This document shows, one piece after another, positions 12,999 through 20,221 of a stretch of 20,221 nucleotides of DNA; position 1 is the first letter of the stretch; every line of letters starts with the position of its first letter. Source of the stretch: an uncultured Collinsella sp. (GTDB taxonomy: Bacteria > Actinomycetota > Coriobacteriia > Coriobacteriales > Coriobacteriaceae). The notes under the pieces are model-generated. The model searched no databases and was not told where the DNA came from. It saw only the letters and a program-made list of their open reading frames with translations. A program made the translations under genes and the position numbers. The DNA lies in NCBI GenBank assembly GCA_902493915.1, contig CABUQY010000030.1:1-20221 (forward strand). Direction: 5' to 3'.

Positions 12999-15900
12999 AT
13001 GAAGATCAAGAACAGAAACCGAGGTGTGCTCAGCAGGCTGATTGCCGTGGCGGCAATCGCCCTTTGCTGCGTAATGGCGCTGCCGGCGGTGGCGCATGCC
13101 GAGGATGTGCCTGAGGGCCAAAAATTCCACATCAAAAGCGCGGCTGAGTTTTTGACGTGCGTGGCGCTTTCGCGCGAGCGCGACACGTCCAATTGGGAGG
13201 TCTATCTCGATAACGATATTGAGCTCGATGGTGAGGACATGAAGACCATCGTCTCGAACACGGTCAAGCACCTCTCCTTTGGCAACAAGGAGCATCCCTT
13301 TAAGGGCGTTTTCGATGGCCAGAACCACACCGTTAAAGGTCTGGACTACGCCAACAATATGTTGGACCCCGAGCGCGACACGGGCTTTTTTGCCGAGACC
13401 GACGGCGCCACCATCAAGAACTTCCTGGTCAAGGATGCCAACATTTGGGCTGACTTCCGCGGCGGCATCATCGTGGGCAAGGCCGTTAACACTAGTTTCG
13501 AAAACGTCATGGTCATGGAGAGCACGCTACACGTTACGTGCGCCAACAACATGCTCAACGTTATTACCAACGCAGGCTTTGAGGGTGGATTGATTGCCGG
13601 CGAGCTCGATGGCTGCAAGCTCTACAACTGCGAGGTCCGTGGTGGCCGCGCCGTTAACAACACAACTTCGGGCGTGCAGGCCATCGGCGGCGAGGGCCTG
13701 TATATGGCGGCGTTTGCCGGCTACGTTAAAAACTCGACGATTGAGTACTGCCGCGTTACGCCTACGCGCAAAGAGGATGGTTCGATTGCCGATAAGGGTA
13801 TGACCGACGTTACCAATAAATACGACGTTGCCATTGGCGCCCTGGGCGGCAACAACGTGTATGCCTCGGGCTTTGTGGGTTGCATGGCGGGCGGCGCCAA
13901 GATTATCGACTGCTTCTCGACGGCGCAGTGCTACAGCTATGCCGCATCGTACGTGGGCGTCGTCTCCGTGACGCGCGCGTGGACGGGCGGCCTGGCGGGC
14001 CGTATTTTAACTGAAGAGGGCAACGAGCTCGTTCGCAGCCACTTTGCGGGTGACCTGAGCTCGCGTCAGTACAATCCCATCGCTGTGATTCCCATTATTC
14101 AAAACGACGTGAACTTGGGCGGTATTGCTGCGCGCGCCAACAAGGACGACGCGACGGTCACCGAGTGCTACTTTAAGCCGAGCGTGAGCCTAAAAGGCAA
14201 CAGCCAGGGTACCGCGGCTAAGAAAAAGATTTACGCCCTTGCGGGTGACGGTACGGTATCCGGTGCCGGATTCGGTCCCTGGGACGACGAACGCTACGTC
14301 ACGCGTGAGCTGTGGGAGCAGCATGATTACGACTTCTGTGCCGGCACCATGCGCTCGACTGCCAATGGGGACGGGCATGCAAACGAATGGGCGATGGACT
14401 ACAGACTGGAAATTCCCGTGCATGGCCAAAGCGTTAAGGCGACGATTGATTTTCCCGACGCGGGCACCGCGACCATCGAGGCAACTAAACTTGGTAATGA
14501 TCAGTCGACTTCGGATCCGTACACCTTTGCCGTGAGCGCCGTGCTGGCCGGAACGGCCCAAGGCTTGGCCCAGGGCGATACGTCGGTGACGTTTAAGCAG
14601 GAGACCTCTGCAAAGCCCAAGGGCCTGACCAATGAAAACGGTGGCTACCGCTTTATGGGTTGGTTCCGCGAGTCCAATGTGCATGTGAATCGCATTGGCC
14701 AAGACAACAGCTGGTTTGACGGCAAGAGCGATGATGCTGCTGTTAAGGCTGGCAAGCGTGTCGAGGAGAACACGGCCCACGAGAAGACTTCGACCTACAC
14801 TGCCGACAACGGTGAGGGGCATGCCGAGAGCGAAGGCTTCAAGGGCAATGACCTCTTTATCGCTTCATACGAGGCACAGGTGCTGTTCTACAACGTTAAG
14901 GGCGAGACGCTCAATTGGGAAGACGGCACGGCGCACAATAAGTCGACGGACTGGTATCGCTACGGTGCCGGCCTGACGCCTGCTGCCCCGGTGGATCGCG
15001 GGAACTTGTCCGACAGCGCAACGTTTATCGGCTGGACCACGCAGCCCAGCAACGAGGCTGGGAAGAACGGCGCCTATGCCGCCATCACCTCGGATCAGTT
15101 GGCTGATCTTAGAAATCAGGGAGCTTTTTATCCTGCGGGTAGTGAAATCACTGTTATCCGCCCGACCGACTTCTACCCGGTGTACAGCGACTACGCGTCG
15201 AACATCATAACGGTGTTCGAGGGCAATGATCAGGACACAACAGACAATGAGACCCTACGTGACGGCGTGGGCAATACTCATGTGGACGTGCAGCCGGGCA
15301 AGAATGGCACTAGCTCCTACACGGTGCAGGTGCGCGGCGTGGATAACAAGCCGCTGTCCGAGGGCGGAACGTTGCCCGATGGTTACCGCTTCTTGGGCTG
15401 GTACGAAAACAAGCAGAATGCAGATGGGTCTTCGGTCGAGGTGCGCGTAAGCCGCGATCGCAGCTATAAACTCCCTGCCGATGTCGACCTAACCGTGCCG
15501 CATACCTACACCGCCCGCTTTGAGTACCGAGTGGATTATTACGTCAAGGCATTTACAAATAGCGGTCTTACGGACAGCAAGCTACTTTGTTCCATTTGGA
15601 ATCGGTACCAAACGCCCTTTGAGGATAACGTCGGCGCGACATATGTTCGTGAAAACATTATCCATTGGGGTGCTGGCACGGACGCCTCCGCCCATGTGCT
15701 GCACGATGATAAGAATCCAGCAGATAAGTGCACTACCGTTCTCTCTAATGCGACGAAAATCGTTGCGCCTATTAACGCCTACTCCCATAACGTGCGTAAC
15801 GACAGTGGCGCAAACACTCTCAAGGATATGATCGCCGACACTGATTTTCCGGGAGCTGGAAAACTGAGCGATGAGAAGGTCGACGCTAAAATCAAAGTCC

Positions 15901-18482
15901 AATTTCATTCTGCGCACCCTAGGTATCACTTCAGTTTTTGGACGCTCGAAAGACCCGACAACGGTTCTTGGACATATATAAGTAATCCTTTTTCGAGTTA
16001 CGTTACAACGACGGAACAATATTATGTTCGCGCTATGGTGACTACGGATGTCACCTTCTATGACAAGTATGACAACGTCAAGCAAACCGCTACTCGACGC
16101 TATGAAAGCAACTTGCTTCAACAGAAAACACGAGAAGGTAAAGACCCGACGTTCCTGTATTGTTATCCGCATCTTTATAAGGACAAGACGGTTAATAATT
16201 GGCCCTACGACGGAAAAGAGAACGACATCAATCCCTACCTGACTCTTCAGGCTTCCCCGACTGATGCTCAAATGGACAATGTGCCGGGTCATAAGTTCCT
16301 GGGCTGGATCTCGACCGCCGAGGTCCAGAGGGGTTCTCCCATCTGGAACTACATCTACGATGTTGCGAACGATTCCTTCACCACTTCTGACCAGGATAAG
16401 GTCGAACCGTATCTGGTGAAACCAGATTTCAAGGTCACCGAGTGGCAGGATGCGTATCCCGTGTACGCAAAGTACGACGTTAACTACACCACCAACCTGC
16501 ATCGTGCCGGTTTTGAGGGCACTTCTGAAGTCAATGTGCCCAAGTACGACATCGTTCCCGTTATCAATGCGGACGCTGATCCCGCCACGGCAACGGTGAT
16601 TCCTGATATCGCAACGACGGTATACAAGTCCGGCGACGAGTTATACAAGCTGGATAAGGTCGAAATCGAACTTCCGAATGGTGAGGTTAAAGAGCTCGAA
16701 TCTAACGGCGATAACTCATATTCCTATTCGGTGGAACCTGGCGGAACCTATACATTCGTGGCGTACTATTCGCCGTTGGCGGTTGTGTACCACCTCAATG
16801 CCACGGATGTGGACGGCAAAGTTGCTCAGCAAGGCGATATGCTCGGCAACCTTGATGGCGGCATCCCGAAGCCTACTTATGACGTCCGCACTATCGATGG
16901 GGATACAGGTAAGTTCAACGTCTTCGTGGGCTGGACGGAAGCCCAGCCGGCACCTGGCAAGGGCTATGTTGTTTGGCCGGACGGTCTTCCCATGGTGAAC
17001 AAAAACACTGTGGTCAAGGCTCCCATGGAGCTGTATCCGGTATATCGAGCGTGCACGGCACAGGTCCAATCGAATATCGACGATGACCTTGCAAATCCCG
17101 GTTCCATACGCGGGTTCGAACGCAGCGCTTCCGGCGATCAGATCTCGCTTGTCGCCACGACCCACGTTGAGGGCGAAGCCGGCACCTCGTATGACTTCGT
17201 GGGCTGGTCGAGCGACTACAACAAGGAAAATGGCAGCTACACCCTGATGACCGATGACGAGAGGTATCCCCTCGAGGGCAACGAGCCCTTTGAGAGCGTG
17301 ACCTACACCGCGGTGTACAAGATCGCGCCGTATAAGGTGCGCTATCACGGTGTCGACGGGTCGGTCGTCTTTACGGCGACGGTCGACTCGGACGGCGAGC
17401 GAGCGACGGGCGCCGGCTTTGTCCATAACGTCGATGTTCCCAAGGTGGATGAGAGCGGCAACCCGGTCTATGACAAAAACGGCAATCCCGAGATGGAGAA
17501 AAAGTCCGTGGCATACGACCCGGACGCCCACTCCAAGATCGTCGCGCTGCTCGATGAACAGGCGGCCAGCGGTGACGTACGCGAGCTCTTCCTGGAGTGG
17601 CGATATGTGCCTGCCGTTGGCGCTCCGAAGTCTTGGGATGAGTTTAAGAGCGAGCCGGTCAAGGGAGACATGGACCTGTATCCCGTGACGTATCGAGTGG
17701 CCGCCAACGATACGTCCGATACCGAGAGGCCCGTAGCCATGACCGCGCAGCTTAAGTGGCTGCTCGATCCCACCGCTGGCAACACAGTCGACAACAACGC
17801 CGACGAGGCGCCGTTTAAGGCCTGCTTCGCCGAGCCGTTTATGGGGACGCAGCTGACTGTTACCGTTAAGCGGGCGAGCTACGGTCCTGGTGCGTCCATG
17901 GCGGAGGAACCCGTTAACGACCAGTATGTCTCGCTCTACAGCTTGGGCTCGGGTAACGGTTCGTTCGACTTGGCCAACCGCCTGGAGTCCAAGAAGACGG
18001 GCGAAGGCGAGCAGGGCGCCGGCAACGCCGTGTTTAACTTTGACCAGACTCATGCGCTGACGATCGTTAAAAAGACTACCGATACCAGCGCCATGGGACA
18101 AACGTTCCGCTTTAAGGTGACACGCAAGGCCTCGAAGGATTCTTCTGCCGAGACGCGCATGGTCGAGGTGAAAGTCGGCGAACAACGCAACGAAAACGGT
18201 GAGACCTGGTATGTCGGCAGCGTGCAGTTTGCCGCGCCGGCGGGTTTCTATACCGTCGAGGAAGACACGGCTTGGGCATGGCGCTACCAGGGAGAGCTGA
18301 GCACGCCGGGCAAGGCGCCCGGTAAATCTGCCGAGCTGACCATCTCGTCCGCCTCGAGCGCGGGCGACACCGTGGTGACGTGCGTCAACACGCGCGCGAA
18401 GGACAAGTGGGTCGATGGCGGCTCGCGTGCCAAGAATGTTTGGGATAACGGCAAGCTGAAGAAGGAGGGCCAGGATGACTAA
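12999..18482 (+). CDS. Giant multi-repeat adhesin-like surface protein
   Basis: An 1827-residue secreted protein. Residues 1-34 are a classical signal peptide with an AHA-E cleavage site. Residues about 85-420 look like a right-handed beta-helix (FKGVFDGQNHTVKGL, then GFFAETDGATIKNFLVKDA and further GLUG-like turns). Residues about 500-1550 hold repeated InlB/Flg_new-like units marked by F-x-G-W: W555, W679, W801, W981, W1103, W1312, W1403. Residues about 1685-1815 resemble SpaA/DUF5979-type pilin domains (LTIVKK..., VEEDTAWAWRYQ, VVTCVNTR). The C-terminus is hydrophilic and has neither a sorting motif nor a membrane helix. GGAGG lies 11 bases before the ATG. The reading frame overlaps the next gene by eight bases. 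Probable host- or matrix-binding protein; this role is inferred. Confidence 0.9.
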   Translation: MKIKNRNRGVLSRLIAVAAIALCCVMALPAVAHAEDVPEGQKFHIKSAAEFLTCVALSRERDTSNWEVYLDNDIELDGEDMKTIVSNTVKHLSFGNKEHPFKGVFDGQNHTVKGLDYANNMLDPERDTGFFAETDGATIKNFLVKDANIWADFRGGIIVGKAVNTSFENVMVMESTLHVTCANNMLNVITNAGFEGGLIAGELDGCKLYNCEVRGGRAVNNTTSGVQAIGGEGLYMAAFAGYVKNSTIEYCRVTPTRKEDGSIADKGMTDVTNKYDVAIGALGGNNVYASGFVGCMAGGAKIIDCFSTAQCYSYAASYVGVVSVTRAWTGGLAGRILTEEGNELVRSHFAGDLSSRQYNPIAVIPIIQNDVNLGGIAARANKDDATVTECYFKPSVSLKGNSQGTAAKKKIYALAGDGTVSGAGFGPWDDERYVTRELWEQHDYDFCAGTMRSTANGDGHANEWAMDYRLEIPVHGQSVKATIDFPDAGTATIEATKLGNDQSTSDPYTFAVSAVLAGTAQGLAQGDTSVTFKQETSAKPKGLTNENGGYRFMGWFRESNVHVNRIGQDNSWFDGKSDDAAVKAGKRVEENTAHEKTSTYTADNGEGHAESEGFKGNDLFIASYEAQVLFYNVKGETLNWEDGTAHNKSTDWYRYGAGLTPAAPVDRGNLSDSATFIGWTTQPSNEAGKNGAYAAITSDQLADLRNQGAFYPAGSEITVIRPTDFYPVYSDYASNIITVFEGNDQDTTDNETLRDGVGNTHVDVQPGKNGTSSYTVQVRGVDNKPLSEGGTLPDGYRFLGWYENKQNADGSSVEVRVSRDRSYKLPADVDLTVPHTYTARFEYRVDYYVKAFTNSGLTDSKLLCSIWNRYQTPFEDNVGATYVRENIIHWGAGTDASAHVLHDDKNPADKCTTVLSNATKIVAPINAYSHNVRNDSGANTLKDMIADTDFPGAGKLSDEKVDAKIKVQFHSAHPRYHFSFWTLERPDNGSWTYISNPFSSYVTTTEQYYVRAMVTTDVTFYDKYDNVKQTATRRYESNLLQQKTREGKDPTFLYCYPHLYKDKTVNNWPYDGKENDINPYLTLQASPTDAQMDNVPGHKFLGWISTAEVQRGSPIWNYIYDVANDSFTTSDQDKVEPYLVKPDFKVTEWQDAYPVYAKYDVNYTTNLHRAGFEGTSEVNVPKYDIVPVINADADPATATVIPDIATTVYKSGDELYKLDKVEIELPNGEVKELESNGDNSYSYSVEPGGTYTFVAYYSPLAVVYHLNATDVDGKVAQQGDMLGNLDGGIPKPTYDVRTIDGDTGKFNVFVGWTEAQPAPGKGYVVWPDGLPMVNKNTVVKAPMELYPVYRACTAQVQSNIDDDLANPGSIRGFERSASGDQISLVATTHVEGEAGTSYDFVGWSSDYNKENGSYTLMTDDERYPLEGNEPFESVTYTAVYKIAPYKVRYHGVDGSVVFTATVDSDGERATGAGFVHNVDVPKVDESGNPVYDKNGNPEMEKKSVAYDPDAHSKIVALLDEQAASGDVRELFLEWRYVPAVGAPKSWDEFKSEPVKGDMDLYPVTYRVAANDTSDTERPVAMTAQLKWLLDPTAGNTVDNNADEAPFKACFAEPFMGTQLTVTVKRASYGPGASMAEEPVNDQYVSLYSLGSGNGSFDLANRLESKKTGEGEQGAGNAVFNFDQTHALTIVKKTTDTSAMGQTFRFKVTRKASKDSSAETRMVEVKVGEQRNENGETWYVGSVQFAAPAGFYTVEEDTAWAWRYQGELSTPGKAPGKSAELTISSASSAGDTVVTCVNTRAKDKWVDGGSRAKNVWDNGKLKKEGQDD

Positions 18483-19044
18483 GCGCAAGCAGATCATGGC
18501 CCTTCTCGCGGGCATCCTCCTTTTTGCTGGCGTCGCCGGTACCTTTGCATGGCTTTCGGTTACGGGCGTGCTGGTCAACGAGTTTGGCATCGGAACGGTG
18601 ACGCCCTCGGTGGACGAGACCCTCAAAGATAACGTGAAGAGTGACGTCAGGATTAAAAACACGGGCTCGGCTCCGGCGTACCTACGTGTCGCGGTGGATA
18701 TCTACTGGCAGGACCAGAACGGCGCGCGCCTGTGGAAGGAGCCGGCTGCCGGCACCGACTACACCATTAAGTGGCGTACTGTGTCCGATGCCTCCGCTAC
18801 TAACAGCGCCTCGTCTTGGGTTGTCGCGACCGATGGCTTCTACTACTGGGCATCGCCTGTTGCGCCGATGGGCGAGACGGACGTGCTCATCGAGAGCGTA
18901 TCCGAGACGAAAAGGGACGGCAAGAACTTGGTCGTCGACATCTCGACCCAGGCAATTCAGTCCACACCCGACGATGCGGTTGCCGAGGCATGGAACTGCA
19001 CGGTCAAAAATGGCGTGCTGGTGCCGCCGCACGGAGGTGCGTAA
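18475..19044 (+). CDS. Secreted protein with SipW-type signal, paralogue of the protein at 12348
   Basis: A 189-residue protein. The N-terminus is MTKRKQ, a hydrophobic core (8-22) and GTFAWLSVTGVLVNEFGIG (22-40), a clear SipW-dependent signal. The body has VRIKNTGSAPAYLRVAVDI, then DGFYYWASPVAPMGETDVLIESV and LVVDISTQAIQ, in the same order as in the protein encoded at 12348. It overlaps the giant gene by eight bases and has AAGGAGGG five bases upstream of its ATG, so translation is probably coupled. It is likely processed by the peptidase at 10915 and acts as a structural or connector subunit; that role is inference. Confidence 0.87.
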   Translation: MTKRKQIMALLAGILLFAGVAGTFAWLSVTGVLVNEFGIGTVTPSVDETLKDNVKSDVRIKNTGSAPAYLRVAVDIYWQDQNGARLWKEPAAGTDYTIKWRTVSDASATNSASSWVVATDGFYYWASPVAPMGETDVLIESVSETKRDGKNLVVDISTQAIQSTPDDAVAEAWNCTVKNGVLVPPHGGA

Positions 19045-19046
19045 GT

Positions 19047-19745
19047 ATGGCTTTCCCGATTCGCAAAGATGCTGCGCGCTCCTTGCATTGCATGGTCGCG
19101 GCCATTCTCTGCATGGTCGCGCTCGCCGTTCCTGCCCGCGCGTTTGCCGACACTCCCGCGATTGCCTATGACGGCAACGCGCGCCAGCTGACGGTCTCGG
19201 GGGCGACAGGCTCCTCGGGGGAGCCCGACCTGTTTCCAGCCTTTAAAGATTTAATGCCTGGCGACGTGCGCGAGCAGCAGATCGAGATTCGTGCCACAGG
19301 CGTAAAGTCCCAGGTGCGCGTATTTGTTCGTGCCGTTGTCGACCACGAGACGGCGAGCCTGCTGTCTCCCATCACCTTAACGGCAACGGTGGGCGATGCG
19401 TCCGCAGGCTGGCTCCAGACGGGAACGCCGGGCAGCGTGTTCGCTCGCCCCACCCAGATCGCTACGTTTACGGGCGATGGCAGCACAGTACTAAATCTGC
19501 AGCTAAGTGTTCCGACGTCGGTGGGCAACGAGCTTGCCGACGCGAGCAAGGCCATCCGCTGGGAGATTACCGCCGAGGACGATGGCGAAACAATTCCCGC
19601 GCAGCCCGCTGGCTCCAAACAGCCCGGCCTGTTTGGCCTGGCTGCGACGGGCGACAACTCGCTCGCTCTGCTTTTGACGCTGCTAACGCTAGCGATTGTC
19701 GCTTTTATTGCCGCGATGTTCTTGTCCCGAAGGGATAAACGCTAG
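19047..19745 (+). CDS. LAATG wall-anchored surface protein
   Basis: A 232-residue protein and the last gene of the operon. Residues 1-34 are a classical signal peptide ending AFA-D. The middle is a beta-sandwich-like domain with the block LMPGDVREQQIEIRATG, a motif typical of wall-anchored partners of SipW-type proteins (P-G-D then an alternating strand). The C-terminus has LAATGD (198-203), a hydrophobic helix of about 25 residues and the tail RRDKR, so it is a sortase substrate, probably class E. GGAGG lies nine bases before the ATG at 19047, two bases after the previous stop. It may be the wall-linked base of the structure made by the other operon products (inference). Confidence 0.87.
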   Translation: MAFPIRKDAARSLHCMVAAILCMVALAVPARAFADTPAIAYDGNARQLTVSGATGSSGEPDLFPAFKDLMPGDVREQQIEIRATGVKSQVRVFVRAVVDHETASLLSPITLTATVGDASAGWLQTGTPGSVFARPTQIATFTGDGSTVLNLQLSVPTSVGNELADASKAIRWEITAEDDGETIPAQPAGSKQPGLFGLAATGDNSLALLLTLLTLAIVAFIAAMFLSRRDKR

Positions 19746-19764
19746 GTCCATCTTCCAAATGTTT

Positions 19765-19785
19765 CGCCCGCCCGGCGGGCGGGCG
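19765..19785 (+). terminator. GC-rich hairpin at the end of the surface operon
   Basis: CGCCCGCC (19765-19772) pairs with GGCGGGCG (19778-19785) around a 5-base loop, 19 bases after the last stop codon. It is followed by CCCCTTAATT, so the T-run is poor. It probably marks the transcript end but may be inefficient. Confidence 0.5.
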
Positions 19786-19844
19786 CCCCTTAATTGATGA
19801 AAGGGCTAATAAGCTGATAATTCCATGTCCGGATGTGGGCGGAG

Positions 19845-20047
19845 TGGGACAGGCTTTCCGGTTGAGGGGTTTGGCGGAAAGTCTGTCCCAGAATATTGAC
19901 TCAAGGTGGGACGCGGTTTCCCGATGATGATCCAAGCGGAAAGTTCATCCCAGAATCCGGGCTCAGAACGGGACACAGTTTCCCAATGGGCTCTCAAGCG
20001 GAAACTGCGTCCCATTCCGAAGGCAGATTCCGGGACAAACTTTCCGG
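19845..20047. repeat. Tandem array of GGGAC-TTTCC hairpins
   Basis: Three successive hairpins and one half-unit. Unit 1: TGGGACAGGCTTTCCG (19845-19860) against 19875-19890, 15 of 16 matching. Unit 2: 19907-19922 against 19937-19952, matching mainly in TGGGA and TTTCC. Unit 3: GGGACACAGTTTCC (19970-19983) against 20000-20013, 13 of 14 matching. Unit 4: CGGGACAAACTTTCCGG (20031-20047) has no partner arm. Loops differ in sequence. The arms are conserved but the loops are not, as in REP/BIME-like elements. Confidence 0.8.
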
Positions 20048-20054
20048 ATACAAA

Positions 20055-20077
20055 GAAGGCCACATAACGTGGCCTTC
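20055..20077 (-). terminator. Hairpin, possible terminator of a minus-strand gene beyond the window
   Basis: GAAGGCCAC (20055-20063) pairs perfectly with GTGGCCTTC (20069-20077) around ATAAC. On the minus strand it is followed by TTTGTATCC, a weak T-run; on the plus strand by GACTTATATATG. The gene it would serve is not in the window. Confidence 0.4.
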
Positions 20078-20183
20078 GACTTATATATGTTCAGCGGATG
20101 CTCCCATGACAAGCCACGCTCCAACAACAAGGCGTCTGCCCGGGCGGCGGGACATTAGGTTCATCGCGAGTTCCGCACGAGCC

Positions 20184-20206
20184 GGAGAGCACTTAATGTG
20201 CTCTCC
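20184..20206. terminator. Hairpin at the window end
   Basis: GGAGAGCAC (20184-20192) pairs perfectly with GTGCTCTCC (20198-20206) around TTAAT. An outer GCAC/GTGC pair extends it with a bulge. No T-run is seen before the window ends, so its role as a terminator is unproven. Confidence 0.4.
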
Positions 20207-20221
20207 GTGCGAGTCAGGACT

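Noticed and set aside
16716..18662. 648-codon antisense frame across the giant gene
   Set aside because: It is a shadow of the sense-strand gene, has no protein features and runs across the ends of two coupled genes.
19845..20047. CRISPR array
   Set aside because: Units are hairpins with imperfect arms and irregular spacing, not identical direct repeats with unique equal-length spacers, and no cas genes are present.

Overview
The window looks like chromosome from a gut Coriobacteriia, most likely a Collinsella relative. This rests on high-GC coding sequence with AT-rich intergenic hairpins, actinobacterial LAxTG sorting signals and the general flavour of the proteins. It is inference; no database search was possible.

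Layout. 1-1000: tail of an unidentified gene with its terminator, then lemA on the minus strand. 1200-4275: a TetR-type regulator, tRNA-Ser(UGA) on the minus strand, a single-frame fusion of TadA (tRNA adenosine deaminase) with glycerate kinase, three different inverted-repeat elements in a row, and the SRP RNA (ffs) with a well-placed promoter. A perfect 27-bp inverted repeat follows ffs at once. 4611-5609: a coiled-coil surface protein (minus strand) with an LANTG wall-sorting signal. 5821-9552: two directly adjacent genes for a heterodimeric ABC exporter with one degenerate ATP site. 9753-10310: a flavodoxin-like protein.

10915-19745 is the most distinctive part: six same-strand, closely packed genes forming an apparent surface-structure operon. 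In order they are a SipW/ER-type signal peptidase, a TasA/camelysin-like protein, a second small SipW-signal protein, an 1827-residue adhesin-like protein (beta-helix-like N-terminus, about seven InlB/Flg_new-like GW repeats, SpaA-like C-terminal domain), a third SipW-signal protein related to the second, and a LAATG wall-anchored protein. The working model is that the peptidase processes the three SipW-type subunits, the giant protein provides the extended adhesive part, and the LAATG protein links the assembly to the wall through a sortase encoded elsewhere.

The long leader region carries a 9-G tract and an extended -10 promoter. Half-sites of the form GGGAC...TTTCC occur before the operon (10415-10525), and a tandem array of hairpins built from the same motif follows it (19845-20047), so the same repeat family brackets the operon. 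The window ends in two further hairpins with no gene.
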